A DNA stretch of 64,000 nt from Acidovorax sp. sif1233. Lineage in GTDB: Bacteria; Pseudomonadota; Gammaproteobacteria; Burkholderiales; Burkholderiaceae_C. Location: contig NZ_JAHUWZ010000006.1 in assembly GCF_019218755.1 (NCBI RefSeq), forward strand, positions 1 to 64,000. Reading direction: 5' to 3'. The notes beneath the pieces are model-generated. The model was not told where the DNA came from. It did not search any database and saw only the letters and a program-made list of their open reading frames with translations. Shown in pieces: positions 9,963 to 18,552 of the stretch (within the stretch, counting starts at the first letter, position 1; each line of letters starts with the position of its first letter). The position numbers and the translations under genes were made by a program.

Positions 9963-12630
9963 CCTGTCTCAGCAGCGTCTGGCTCACCAGCGCCCGCAGC
10001 GCCGGCGCCCGCACCGGCTTGGCCAGAAAGCCCCAGCCGCGTTCGGCCGCCTGCCGGCGCAGCGTGGCGTCGTGCTCGGCGGTGACCAGGATCACCGCTG
10101 GGGCCTGGCCCCAGCGTTCGCACAGCTGGGCGTAGACATCGGGGCCATGGTGGCGGGCGCCCAGGTGCACGTCCAGCAGCACCAGCTGCGGCGCCTGGCC
10201 GCGTTCGGCCTGGGCCAGCGCCTCGGGCGCGCCGCCGGCCAGCGGCACCTGGCAGCCCCAGCGCTCCAGCAGGGCGCGTGTCGCGGCGCAGGTGGGCCCG
10301 TCGTCCTCGATCACCCAGGCGCTGCTGCCCTGCAGCGGGGCGTCTTCCTGCGGCTGCCGTGGAGCGGCCGTGGCGGCGGCGGCTGGCTGTTGCCGCGCGG
10401 CGGCGGGGTCGCCCAGCGGCACGCGCACCCAGAACACGCTGCCGCGCCCCAGCTGCGAGCGCAGCCCGATCTCGTGCCCCAGCAGGCGGCCCAGGCGCTC
10501 GACGATGGCCAGGCCCAGGCCCGCGCCCCGGTCGTCGGCGCGGCCTTCGTCCAGGCGGCGGAACTCCTCGAAGATCTCGCGCTGCAGCGCCTCGGGGATG
10601 CCCGGGCCCTGGTCGTGCACCTCGATGCGCAGGTGGTCGCCGGCCCTGCGGCAGCCCACCACGATGCGCCCCTGCCGGCTGTAGCGGATGGCGTTGGAGA
10701 CGAAGTTCTGCAGGATGCGGCGCAGCAGGTTCTCGTCGGTGCGCACCACGGCGCGCGTGGGCACGCAGCGGAGCTGCAGGCCCTGGCCCTCGGCCAGCAC
10801 GCCGAAGTTGTGGGCCAGCACCTGCAGCAGCGGGCCCAGGGCCACGTCGTGGATGTGCACGTCCAGTTGCCCCGACTCCATGCGCGAGATATCGAGCAGG
10901 CTGCTCAGGATCGCGTCCTGCGAAGCGAGCGCGCCGTCGATGCTGTCCACCGTGCGCCGCTCGGCGTCGTCCTGCAGGTGGCTGCGCAGCAGCGAGGTGA
11001 ACATGCGCGCGGCGTTCAGCGGCTGCAGCAGGTCGTGCACGGCGGCCGCGACGAAGCGGGTCTTGTAGCGGTTGGCGCGCTCGGCCTCGCGCCGCGCGGC
11101 GTCCAGGTCGCGCGTGCGGTCGGCCACGCGCTGCTCCAGCGCATCGGCGAGGCTGCGCAGTTCGCGTGCGGCGTTCTTGTAGCTGGTGATGTCGGCATAG
11201 CTGGTCACGAAGCCGCCCTCGGGCAGCGGGTTGCCGCGGATCTCGAGCACCGTGCCATCGCCCTTGGCGCTCTCGTGCAGATGGGGCAGGCCGCTGCGCA
11301 GGTGCGACAGGCGCCGCTCGATCGCCTCGTCGGCCGGGCCGGGGCCCAGCAGGCCGCGGCGCGCGTTGTGGCGCAGCAGGTCCGCGATGGGCTGGCCCAC
11401 GCGCATCAGGTCGGCGGGGTAGCGAAACAGCTGCACGTAGCGCGAGTTCCAGGCCACGAGGTTCAGGTCGGCATCGATGATGACCACGCCCTGGGGCAGG
11501 TGCTCCAGGCTGCGCGACAGGCCCGTGTCGGTCTGCTGGGCGGCCTGCTGCGCCGCCTGCACGATCCCGTCCTGGGCGGTGCGCAGCTCCTGCGCGTGCT
11601 GCTGCAGCACGGTCTCCAGCTCCTGGCGGCTGCGCTGGCGCAGGTTCGCCAGGCGCTGCCGCTGGCGCACGAACAGCACCAGCAGGGCCAGTGCCAGCCA
11701 CCCGCCGCCGCCGGCCGCCGCGGCCCAGCGGCTGTCGGCGATGCTGCTGTGCGTGTCGTGCACCAGGTGCAGCTGCCAGGGCGTGCCGGGCAGCGGCTGG
11801 GTCTGCCACAGCACGCGGCCGGGCAGGGGCGGCAGGTCGGGCGACAACAGGCGCACCAGGCGGCCGCCGTTGTCCATGTGGTCGTCCACGCGCCAGGCCA
11901 GCGGGCGCAGCGGCTGGTTCGAATACTGGCGCGTGGCGTTGAGCTCGCGGCGCTCCTCGTCGCCCAGGGGCTCCAGCAGGCGGTAGCGCCACGCGTCCTG
12001 GCTGGCCAGGAACACCACGCCGTGCGCGTCGGAGGCCAGCACGATGTCCGGCGTCTGCAGCCACTCGCGCTCGAGCTCCTGCAGCGCGATCTTGATCGCC
12101 ACCAGACCCAGCGTGTGGCCGCTGGCGTCGCGGATGGCCTGCGACAGGAAGTAGCCCGGCTCGCCCGTGGTCACGCCGATGCCGTAGAAGCTGCCGCGCC
12201 CCTGCGCCAGCGCCTCCTGCACATACGGGCGAAAGCTGTAGTCCACCCCCACGTTGCTGGTGGTGGTGCGCCAGTTGCTGGCCGCCACGGCCAGCCCTTC
12301 GCGGTTGAGCAGGGTGAGCGTGGACGACTGGCTCGCGCCGTTGGCCTGCTCCAGCTTGAGGTTGAGCTGCTCCACCTCCGCCGGGCTCAGGGCGCGGGTC
12401 AGCGCATCCTGCAGCTGCGCGTCCAGCGCCAGCACCTCGGGCAGGGTGCGGTAGCGGTCGATGCGCTGGGCCAGCGTCTGGCCGTACAGGGTCAGCTGCT
12501 GCTGCACGCTGTCGCTCTCCTCGTGCAGCGAACGCTGCCACGCCCACTGCCCGGCCACGAACATGCTGCCCGCCATGCCGGTGAGGAGGATCAGCAGGGT
12601 CCAGAATTTGCGAAGGCGCGGCGTCGTCAT
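9949..12630 (-). CDS. Hybrid sensor histidine kinase with DctB-like periplasmic sensor
   Basis: An 893-residue inner-membrane kinase from the ATG at 12630 (MTTPRLRKFW). Order: membrane helix at about 10-30; periplasmic region of about 270 residues resembling the DctB double-Cache sensor (YGQTLAQRIDRYRTLPEVLA; SFRPYVQEALAQGRGSFYGIG); second helix at about 306-325; coiled stretch; PAS near 377-470; HisKA with the H-box AAAVHDLLQPLNAAR near residue 531; HATPase (NFVSNAIRYS, DQGPGIP); receiver domain with Asp near 822 in LVLLDVHLG. It is divergent from dctA and convergent with a LuxR-type regulator. I infer that it senses C4-dicarboxylates and controls DctA. The internal receiver may pass phosphate on or damp the signal. 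Confidence 0.9.
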   Translation of the reverse strand: MTTPRLRKFWTLLILLTGMAGSMFVAGQWAWQRSLHEESDSVQQQLTLYGQTLAQRIDRYRTLPEVLALDAQLQDALTRALSPAEVEQLNLKLEQANGASQSSTLTLLNREGLAVAASNWRTTTSNVGVDYSFRPYVQEALAQGRGSFYGIGVTTGEPGYFLSQAIRDASGHTLGLVAIKIALQELEREWLQTPDIVLASDAHGVVFLASQDAWRYRLLEPLGDEERRELNATRQYSNQPLRPLAWRVDDHMDNGGRLVRLLSPDLPPLPGRVLWQTQPLPGTPWQLHLVHDTHSSIADSRWAAAAGGGGWLALALLVLFVRQRQRLANLRQRSRQELETVLQQHAQELRTAQDGIVQAAQQAAQQTDTGLSRSLEHLPQGVVIIDADLNLVAWNSRYVQLFRYPADLMRVGQPIADLLRHNARRGLLGPGPADEAIERRLSHLRSGLPHLHESAKGDGTVLEIRGNPLPEGGFVTSYADITSYKNAARELRSLADALEQRVADRTRDLDAARREAERANRYKTRFVAAAVHDLLQPLNAARMFTSLLRSHLQDDAERRTVDSIDGALASQDAILSSLLDISRMESGQLDVHIHDVALGPLLQVLAHNFGVLAEGQGLQLRCVPTRAVVRTDENLLRRILQNFVSNAIRYSRQGRIVVGCRRAGDHLRIEVHDQGPGIPEALQREIFEEFRRLDEGRADDRGAGLGLAIVERLGRLLGHEIGLRSQLGRGSVFWVRVPLGDPAAARQQPAAAATAAPRQPQEDAPLQGSSAWVIEDDGPTCAATRALLERWGCQVPLAGGAPEALAQAERGQAPQLVLLDVHLGARHHGPDVYAQLCERWGQAPAVILVTAEHDATLRRQAAERGWGFLAKPVRAPALRALVSQTLLRQGASP

Positions 12631-12710
12631 GGGGCAGAAATCAGGGGGCCGGGAGCGTGCCCCGGGCTGTGATGGTGAGGGCAGCGAGTGTGCCTCACCT
12701 CGCTGGCGCC

Positions 12711-12725
12711 TAGGGGTTTTCCCTA
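12711..12725. promoter_or_regulatory. Inverted repeat TAGGG-N5-CCCTA upstream of dctA
   Basis: TAGGG (12711-12715) and CCCTA (12721-12725) flank GTTTT in the 234-base region between the divergent hybrid kinase and dctA. NarL/LuxR-type regulators bind short inverted repeats, so this is a candidate site for the response regulator at 9087-9731. A second imperfect palindrome (CCGA...TCGG, 12759-12783) lies nearer to dctA. Both are unproven. Confidence 0.35.
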
Positions 12726-12864
12726 TATTGGGGCACGGGGCGCCCTCTGGCGGTGCCACCGACTAATACCAATAGGTTATCGGCTGAATCCGGGGGCGGC
12801 TGTACAAACGGCACCCTCGACGCACCCCGCTGGTGCAGTCACCGTGATTTCAGGAGACATCCCC

Positions 12865-14220
12865 ATGCACGCCATTACCGCCCCCACCGCCCATCCCGTG
12901 CGGCTTCCCTTTTACCGGCAACTGTACTTCCAGGTGGTGGTCGCCATCGTCCTCGGGGTGCTGCTGGGCCACTTCGAGCCGGCCTACGGCGAGGCGCTCA
13001 AGCCGCTGGGCGACGCGTTCATCAAGCTGGTGAAGATGATCATCGCCCCGGTGATCTTCCTGACCATCGTGACCGGCATCGCGGGCATGTCGCAGCTCTC
13101 CACCGTGGGCCGGGTGTTCGGCAAGGCCATGGCGTACTTCCTGTTCTTCTCCACGCTGGCGCTGGTCGTCGGCCTGGTGGTGGCCAACGTGGTGCAGCCC
13201 GGCGCGGGCATGAACATCAACCCCGCCGACCTGGACCAGACGGCCGTGAAGACCTACGTGGCCAAGTCGCACGAGATGTCGCTCACCGGCTTCGCGATGG
13301 ACATCATCCCCAAGACGCTGGTCAGCCCCTTCGTGGGCGACAACATCCTGCAGGTGCTGCTGGTGGCCGTGCTGTTCGGCATCGCGCTGGCCATGGTGGG
13401 CGAGGCCGGCCGCCCGGTGCAGAATTTTCTGGAAGCGCTGACCACGCCCGTGTTCAAGGTGGTGGGCATCGTGATGAAGGCCGCGCCCATCGGCGCGTTC
13501 GGCGCCATGGCCTTCACCATCGGCAAGTTCGGCCTGGGTTCGCTCGTCAACCTGGCCTGGCTGGTGGGCTCGTTCTACATCACCTCGCTGCTGTTCGTGG
13601 TGGTCATCCTGGGCTTCGTGGCCCGGCTGTGCGGCTTCTCGGTGCTCAAGCTGTGCCGCTACCTGAAGGCCGAGCTGATGCTGGTGCTGGGCACCTCGTC
13701 GTCCGAATCGGCCCTGCCGTCGCTGATGGAGAAGATGGAAAAGGCCGGCTGCAGCAAGTCGGTGGTGGGCCTCGTGGTGCCCACGGGCTACTCGTTCAAC
13801 CTGGACGGCACCAACATCTACATGACGCTGGCCGCGCTGTTCATCGCCCAGGCCACCAACACCGAACTCTCGCTGGGCCACCAGGTGGCGCTGCTGCTGG
13901 TGGCCATGCTGTCGTCCAAGGGCGCGGCGGGCGTGACCGGCGCGGGCTTCATCACCCTGGCCGCCACCCTGGCCGTGGTGCCCGAGGTGCCGGTGGCCGG
14001 CATGGCGCTGATCCTGGGCGTGGACCGCTTCATGAGCGAGTGCCGCTCGCTGACCAACTTCATCGGCAACGCGGTCGCCACCGTGGTCGTCTCGCGCTGG
14101 GAAAACGCGCTGGACCACGAACGCCTGGACGCCGCGCTGAACGGCCATCCGCTGCCCGCCCCCGGGGTGGTGCCCGCCGCCGAGGTGCCCCTGGGCGCGG
14201 TGGCCCGCTCCGCGGCCTGA
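12865..14220 (+). CDS. dctA: C4-dicarboxylate:cation symporter DctA
   Basis: A 451-residue inner-membrane carrier that imports succinate, fumarate and malate with protons or sodium. The start at 12865 follows CAGGAGA. Family marks are [20 protein letters not shown] near residue 55, the [14 protein letters not shown] serine-rich re-entrant loop, [30 protein letters not shown] and [16 protein letters not shown]. Eight membrane helices plus two hairpins are expected. It is divergent from the DctB-like hybrid kinase, which probably regulates it. A strong terminator follows. Confidence 0.96.
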   Translation: MHAITAPTAHPVRLPFYRQLYFQVVVAIVLGVLLGHFEPAYGEALKPLGDAFIKLVKMIIAPVIFLTIVTGIAGMSQLSTVGRVFGKAMAYFLFFSTLALVVGLVVANVVQPGAGMNINPADLDQTAVKTYVAKSHEMSLTGFAMDIIPKTLVSPFVGDNILQVLLVAVLFGIALAMVGEAGRPVQNFLEALTTPVFKVVGIVMKAAPIGAFGAMAFTIGKFGLGSLVNLAWLVGSFYITSLLFVVVILGFVARLCGFSVLKLCRYLKAELMLVLGTSSSESALPSLMEKMEKAGCSKSVVGLVVPTGYSFNLDGTNIYMTLAALFIAQATNTELSLGHQVALLLVAMLSSKGAAGVTGAGFITLAATLAVVPEVPVAGMALILGVDRFMSECRSLTNFIGNAVATVVVSRWENALDHERLDAALNGHPLPAPGVVPAAEVPLGAVARSAA

Positions 14221-14241
14221 TACGTCGCCACTCGCCGCCGC

Positions 14242-14278
14242 AGCGGCGCAGGCCCCGGGGCTTGTGCCGCTTTTTTTT
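14242..14278 (+). terminator. Rho-independent terminator after dctA
   Basis: AGCGGC-GCAGGCCCC pairs with GGGGCTTGT-GCCGCT, followed by eight T at 14271-14278. It begins 22 bases after the dctA stop. Confidence 0.85.
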
Positions 14279-14326
14279 GCTATTGATGTAATAGCTACTT
14301 GCGCTTGCTGGACAAGCGCTGGCCCC
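14276..14326. repeat. Interspersed palindrome, copy 4
   Basis: TTTTGCTATTGATGTAATAGCTAC, then TTGCGCTTGCTGGACAAGCGCTGG. It directly abuts the dctA terminator and lies between the convergent ends of dctA and the IPTL-CTERM gene. Confidence 0.65.
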
Positions 14327-14335
14327 CGTCTGTGT

Positions 14336-16594
14336 TCAGGCGAATGCCTTGCGCCGCTGCGCCACCATGCCTGCCGAGCCCGCCAGCAGCGTGAGCAGCA
14401 GCAAGCCCCATCCGCCCAGTGCCGGGATGCCATGGGCGCTGGGGGGGGCGGCGGCCAGGGGCATCGCCGGGTCCAGGATCTCGCCGTTCTGCAGGCCATC
14501 GTCATCGCCCACGCCGCCGTCGGTCACGTCAAAGCCCACGGTGTTGCCGTTGATGAGCAGGTTGCCGGGCGTGATGAAGTTGCCATGGCTGTGCTTGATG
14601 AAGTCGTCCACCGCCTGCGGCCAGATGGTGGTGACGCGCACCGTCGCGCCCGGGGTGCAGCCCACCAGCTTGAAGCGGAATGCGCCTTGCGGCGCGGTGC
14701 GGCCTGGCGGCGTTGCGGCCGCCGCGATGAACCCGGTGGCCGCCGGGTCGAAGCGGCAGCCCGCCCCCCCGCCGGTGAAGCTGGCGCTGGCCGCGCCCCC
14801 CGCGCCGCCGGCCGGCACGGTGGTGCCGGTGGCGGTGGTGATGGCCGCGTACTGCGCCTGCACGCTGCGCGGGGCCTGCACGTTGGCGAGGGTGCAGGTG
14901 CGGCTGGGCAGGTCCACGCCGTCGCAGCCGGTAAAGCCGGTGAAGGTGAAGCCCGCGTGGGGCGCGCTGGCGGTGCAGGTGGCGCCGCCGCCGTGGTTCA
15001 CGCTCGCCGGGCAGGTGACGATGCCGCCGCCGGCGGGCGATGCGCTGGCGCTGAGGGCATGGGTGTTGATGGCGAAGCTCGCCGTCACGCTGCGCGCCTG
15101 GTCCAGGGTGACGGTGCAGGTGGTGGCGCTGCCGGCGCAGTCGCCGCCCCACACCACGTGCCAGTCGGTGGCGGGCGTGGCCGTGAGGGTCACCACGCCG
15201 CCCGCGAGGTAGCTGGCCTCGCAGGTGCCGCTGCTCGCAATGCAGTTGGTGATCTGGCCTGCCGTGGGGGCGGGCGGGGCCGTGGCGCCCACGCTGCCGC
15301 CCGTGGACAGCACGGCCAGTTGCAGCAGCTTGTCGTCGCGCAGGTCGGCGTCGGCGCGGTCAGGGCCTGCGTTCCGGCCCCGCATCCCGGCGCCGGCCGC
15401 GTTGCCGCTGACGCTGTGTTCGCAGCCGGGCGCCAGGGTCAGCTGGCCATCGTTCCACAGCCCGCCCACGGCCTGGCCGCCAGCGAAGCTGGCAGGGTGA
15501 CCACTACCGCCACCGCCCGCGGCCAGGTTGGCGCTGATGGCGCAGCCCGCGCCCTGCACCGTGAGTTGCGCGCCCGGCGCGTTGTAGATGCCGCCGGCCG
15601 CCGCGCCGCCGGCGCTATTTCCGCCGCCGCTAATCCATCCCCCGCCCCCGCCGCCGCCCACCCAGACGCCGCCGAGCGCGGCATACCCCCCGCCGCCGCC
15701 CGTGTCACCAGCATTTCCTGGAAAGCCCGTGCTGCCGGTGCCGCCGTTTCCTGCAAGGGTTGCGCCTGCGCCGCCGCTGCTGCCGTTGCTGCCGTTCCCG
15801 GCGTCGGTGTTTCCACCGCCGCCGCCATAGCCGCCACCTCCCGCGCCGTACCATCCGCCACCGCCACCGCCGCCCGCCCAGCCACCGCCGCCGGCACCGC
15901 CACCACCGGCGCCACCGCCCCCCGCGCCCCCGCCATGGCTGCCGCTGCCGCCATTGCTGAAACCCTCCCCACCCGTTGGCGCATCGATGGCGCCGCTACC
16001 GCCTCCATTGAGGCTGCTGCCATTGCCTCCGCTGCCGCCCGCGCCCTTGATCTCGCCCGGCTGGCCGATGTTCAGCCCCACGCCGCTGCCCCCGCCGCCG
16101 CCGCCCATGCCGCTCTGCCCGCCGCCCGTGGCGTAGTTGCCCTGCACCTGCACGCCGTCGAGCGTGAGCGTGCCATCGTTGCGGATGCCCGCGCCCCAGG
16201 ACGAGCCCGACTGCGCCGTGCCGCCCACGTCGATCCCCTTGCCTGCCAGCAGCCCGCGCGTGATGACCAGCCCGCGCAGGGTGGCGGTGGCGCCCGCGTT
16301 GACCCACAGCACGCGGCCCCGAAGCTGCCCGTCCAGCGTGACGCCGGGGCCGTCGATGGTGACGCTCTTGCCGATGACGAGCTGGCCCTGCAGCGCCACG
16401 CGGGACACGCCGCCCGCGAAGGCGATGGTGTCGCCGCTGGCGTTGGCATCGGCGAGCGCCTGGCGCAGGCTGCCCGGGCCGCTGTCGTTGCCGTTGGTCA
16501 CGGTGAGGCTGGCCGCCTGGGCGGCGCCAGCGGCCACCAGCGCGGCGGCGCAGGCCAGCCCGCGCAGGGGATGGGGGCACGGGGTGTGGAACAT
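14336..16594 (-). CDS. IPTL-CTERM secreted protein with glycine-rich domain
   Basis: A 752-residue exported protein from the ATG at 16594 (MFHTPCPHPLRG) with a signal peptide ending near AAQA. Residues about 28-130 resemble a right-handed beta-helix start (SGPGSLRQALADANASGDTIAF). A glycine-rich block of about 220 residues follows, like PE-PGRS or autotransporter Gly-rich regions. Next come two InlB-type B-repeat-like segments (VTLTATPATDWHVVWGGDC; ATCTASAPHAGFTFTGFTGC) and an anchor-U-like module (GAFRFKLVGCTPGATVRV; TDGGVGDDDG). The C-terminus IPALGGWGLLLLTLLAG...RRKAFA is an IPTL-CTERM sorting signal: motif, hydrophobic helix, basic tail. It lies 67 bases downstream of the next gene on the same strand. 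The role at the surface is unknown. Confidence 0.85.
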   Translation of the reverse strand: MFHTPCPHPLRGLACAAALVAAGAAQAASLTVTNGNDSGPGSLRQALADANASGDTIAFAGGVSRVALQGQLVIGKSVTIDGPGVTLDGQLRGRVLWVNAGATATLRGLVITRGLLAGKGIDVGGTAQSGSSWGAGIRNDGTLTLDGVQVQGNYATGGGQSGMGGGGGGSGVGLNIGQPGEIKGAGGSGGNGSSLNGGGSGAIDAPTGGEGFSNGGSGSHGGGAGGGGAGGGGAGGGGWAGGGGGGGWYGAGGGGYGGGGGNTDAGNGSNGSSGGAGATLAGNGGTGSTGFPGNAGDTGGGGGYAALGGVWVGGGGGGGWISGGGNSAGGAAAGGIYNAPGAQLTVQGAGCAISANLAAGGGGSGHPASFAGGQAVGGLWNDGQLTLAPGCEHSVSGNAAGAGMRGRNAGPDRADADLRDDKLLQLAVLSTGGSVGATAPPAPTAGQITNCIASSGTCEASYLAGGVVTLTATPATDWHVVWGGDCAGSATTCTVTLDQARSVTASFAINTHALSASASPAGGGIVTCPASVNHGGGATCTASAPHAGFTFTGFTGCDGVDLPSRTCTLANVQAPRSVQAQYAAITTATGTTVPAGGAGGAASASFTGGGAGCRFDPAATGFIAAAATPPGRTAPQGAFRFKLVGCTPGATVRVTTIWPQAVDDFIKHSHGNFITPGNLLINGNTVGFDVTDGGVGDDDGLQNGEILDPAMPLAAAPPSAHGIPALGGWGLLLLTLLAGSAGMVAQRRKAFA

Positions 16595-16602
16595 GGCTTG
16601 TT

Positions 16603-16660
16603 TGCTTTTGTTTTGATAGCTGTTTGCGCTTGCTGAGCGGGCGTTGAAGGGTGTTTTGGC
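16603..16660. repeat. Interspersed palindrome, copy 5
   Basis: TTTTGTTTTGATAGCTGTTTGCGCTTGCTGAGCGGGCGTT between two co-directional surface-protein genes. Only the entry half matches well. Confidence 0.55.
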
Positions 16661-16661
16661 C

Positions 16662-17690
16662 TTAAACGCCGCCTCGCCGCCGGTGCAAGCCCAGCGCGGC
16701 CACCAGCGCAGACAGCAGCGCCAGCGCCCAGGGCGCATCCACGGGGATGGCCGCGGGCGGCGCAAGGGGGTTGACGAAGCGGCCCGCGGCTGCGGGGCAG
16801 CTCGTGTCGCTCTCCGGCCAGTACTGGTTGCCCGTGCCGGTGAAGGGGATGGCGCTATAGCAGTTGTCGCCGGGCGTGTTGTCGGTGATCTGGTTGTGGT
16901 TCAGCGTGAACGTGTGCCCGGCCGGAGCACTGAACCGGACGCCCGCGCCCCTGTTCGCGCCGCCTGCGGCGGGGCTGGCGTTGTTGGCAATGATGCTGCC
17001 GGTGACCAGCGTGTTCACGCCGCTGTAGAGGGCGCCGCCCTGCTGGCCGGCGACGTTGCCCGTGAAGCGGCTGTTCGCCACCGTCAGCGAGCCGCTGCCC
17101 GTGCTGTAGACGGCGCCGCCCAGGCTGGCGGTGTTGGCGGTGAACTGGCTGTCCGTGATGGTCACCGTGCTGTCGCGGCTGAAGAGGCCGCCGCCGTTGG
17201 CCAGGGCCGTGTTGCCGGTGATGACGCTGTGGTCGATGTTCAGGGTGACGCCGTCCGCGTAGATGCCGCCGCCATCCGTCGGGCCGCCGCCGGCGGTATT
17301 GCCGCCGGCCAGCGTCAGCCCGCGCAGCGTGAGCGTGGTGCCCGCCAGCGTGGCGGTGACCAGGGGTGTGGCGCCGCCGCCGTCCAGGGTCACGCGCCCG
17401 CCGCCGTCGATGGTGGTGTTCGAGGCCTGGTAGATGTCCAGCGCGCTGCCCAGCGTGATGGTGCTGCCTGCGGGAAAGGCGGCGGGGTCGAACGCGATGG
17501 TGTCGGCGCCGCTGCCCAGCGCGCAGTCGGCGTCCCAGACGGTATCCGTCACCGCGCTGCCGAGGGCCTCGGTCAGGCTGCACAGGCCGTCGCCCCCCAT
17601 GACGGTCGTGGTGTTGACGGTGATGGTGGCCGCGGGGGCCAGGCTGGCGGCCAGCAGGCAGGCGGCGGCGAGGGCGATTCGTTTGGGCAT
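16662..17690 (-). CDS. Secreted beta-helix protein with variant IPTL-type C-terminus
   Basis: A 342-residue exported protein from the ATG at 17690 (MPKRIALAAACLLAA), with a signal peptide ending near APAAT. The body carries short parallel-beta-helix repeats: VNTTTVMGGDGLCSLTEAL, DGGGRVTLDGGGATPL, LTLAGGNTAGGGPTDGGG, ITGNTALANGGGLFS, FTANTASLGGAVYS, FTGNVAGQQGGALYS. This pattern is seen in 'choice-of-anchor Q' and polymorphic outer-membrane-like proteins. The tail PVDAPWALALLSALVAALG then HRRRGGV keeps the Pro, Trp, hydrophobic helix and arginines of an IPTL-type signal but has lost TLSE. Its promoter region is shared with the divergent response regulator and holds a palindromic operator candidate. 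Confidence 0.8.
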   Translation of the reverse strand: MPKRIALAAACLLAASLAPAATITVNTTTVMGGDGLCSLTEALGSAVTDTVWDADCALGSGADTIAFDPAAFPAGSTITLGSALDIYQASNTTIDGGGRVTLDGGGATPLVTATLAGTTLTLRGLTLAGGNTAGGGPTDGGGIYADGVTLNIDHSVITGNTALANGGGLFSRDSTVTITDSQFTANTASLGGAVYSTGSGSLTVANSRFTGNVAGQQGGALYSGVNTLVTGSIIANNASPAAGGANRGAGVRFSAPAGHTFTLNHNQITDNTPGDNCYSAIPFTGTGNQYWPESDTSCPAAAGRFVNPLAPPAAIPVDAPWALALLSALVAALGLHRRRGGV

Positions 17691-17692
17691 AA

Positions 17693-17748
17693 AAAAGGCT
17701 TCCAGCGCCCACACAGAAAGCGCAGGCAGCTATGAAATTGAAAGCATT
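17693..17748. repeat. Interspersed palindrome, copy 6
   Basis: AAAAGGCTTCCAGCGCCCAC and AAAGCGCAGGCAGCTATGAAAT, immediately upstream of the beta-helix gene start, so in its 5' untranslated or promoter region. Confidence 0.6.
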
Positions 17749-17790
17749 GGCGTGAAGTCACAGATGGTAGGGATTGGCCATGCGCCTGTC

Positions 17791-17810
17791 TGTCCTCAGA
17801 ACTGATGACA
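17791..17810. promoter_or_regulatory. Surface-protein operator candidate, site 1
   Basis: TGTCCTCAG-AA-CTGATGACA has 9-base arms with one mismatch. It lies 37 bases upstream of the response regulator start (17848) and 100 bases upstream of the divergent beta-helix gene. Sites 2 and 3 (20572, 23993) are perfect versions of the same palindrome. Confidence 0.65.
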
Positions 17811-17847
17811 TGGCGCTGCTGCCCGGCGCTTGCCCATAATCCAGCCC

Positions 17848-18552
17848 ATGGCCCCCGACACCGCCCCGCCCCTGCCCGCCCCCTGGCCCGCGCGCCTGCC
17901 GGCTCCTTTGCGGGTGGGCGTGGTCGAGGACGACCCGGCCTGCCGCGACACCTTCATCGCCATGATCGGCGCGCAGCCCGACCTGGCGCTGGCCATGGCG
18001 GCGGCCAGCCGGGCCGAGGCGCTGGCGCTGCTGCCCCAGTCGCCCATGGATGTGCTGCTGGTGGACCTGGGCCTGCCCGACGGCTCGGGCCTGGACGTGA
18101 TCCGCGCCGCGCGCGCGCAGTGGCCCGGCTGCAGCGTGCTGGTGAGCACCATCTTTGGCGATGAAACGCACGTGCTGCGCTCCATCGAGGCCGGGGCCAT
18201 GGGCTACCTGCTCAAGGACGTGAGCGCCGCCGAGCTGGCCGAGGAAATCCGCAGCATCCACGCGGGCGGCAGCCCCATCAGCCCCATGGTGGCGCGCAAG
18301 ATCCTGGCGCGCGCCGCCGCCAGCCTGCCGCCCGCCACCGAGCCGCCCGCCGCGCTGCTGTCCGCGCGCGAGCAGGAGGTGCTGCGCTGCGTGAGCAAGG
18401 GCTTCACCACCGAGGAGACGGCCCGCACCATGGGCGTCTCCCGCACCACGGTGCTCACCTTCGTGCGGCGCATCTACGCCAAGCTGCAGGTCAACACGCG
18501 CGCCGAGGCCATCCATGCCGCCCACAGGCAAGGCCTTCTGGCGAACGGGTAG
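17848..18552 (+). CDS. LuxR/NarL-type response regulator of the surface-protein island
   Basis: A 234-residue response regulator from the ATG at 17848; a TTG at 17830 is an alternative start. The receiver domain shows LRVGVVEDDP, phospho-acceptor Asp73 in VLLVDLGLPDG and the Lys of GYLLKDVS. The C-terminal LuxR-type helix-turn-helix shows LSAREQEVLRCVSKGFTTEETA and SRTTVLTFVRRIYAKLQV. Its 3' end overlaps the kinase start by 38 bases, so the two are translationally coupled. A 20-bp palindrome is 37 bases upstream of it, and perfect copies precede two surface-protein genes. I infer that this regulator binds those sites and controls itself and the island. Confidence 0.9.
   Translation: MAPDTAPPLPAPWPARLPAPLRVGVVEDDPACRDTFIAMIGAQPDLALAMAAASRAEALALLPQSPMDVLLVDLGLPDGSGLDVIRAARAQWPGCSVLVSTIFGDETHVLRSIEAGAMGYLLKDVSAAELAEEIRSIHAGGSPISPMVARKILARAAASLPPATEPPAALLSAREQEVLRCVSKGFTTEETARTMGVSRTTVLTFVRRIYAKLQVNTRAEAIHAAHRQGLLANG

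Noticed and set aside
10612..12672. A long plus-strand open frame over the hybrid kinase, and a similar one over the kelch gene on the minus strand
   Set aside because: Both are antisense shadows with low-complexity His/Gln/Ala/Gly composition and no domain pattern.
12730..12743. A sigma-54 promoter (GG-N10-GC) upstream of dctA
   Set aside because: The spacing fits but the sequence departs from TGGCAC-N5-TTGC, and GG/GC pairs are expected by chance in this composition.
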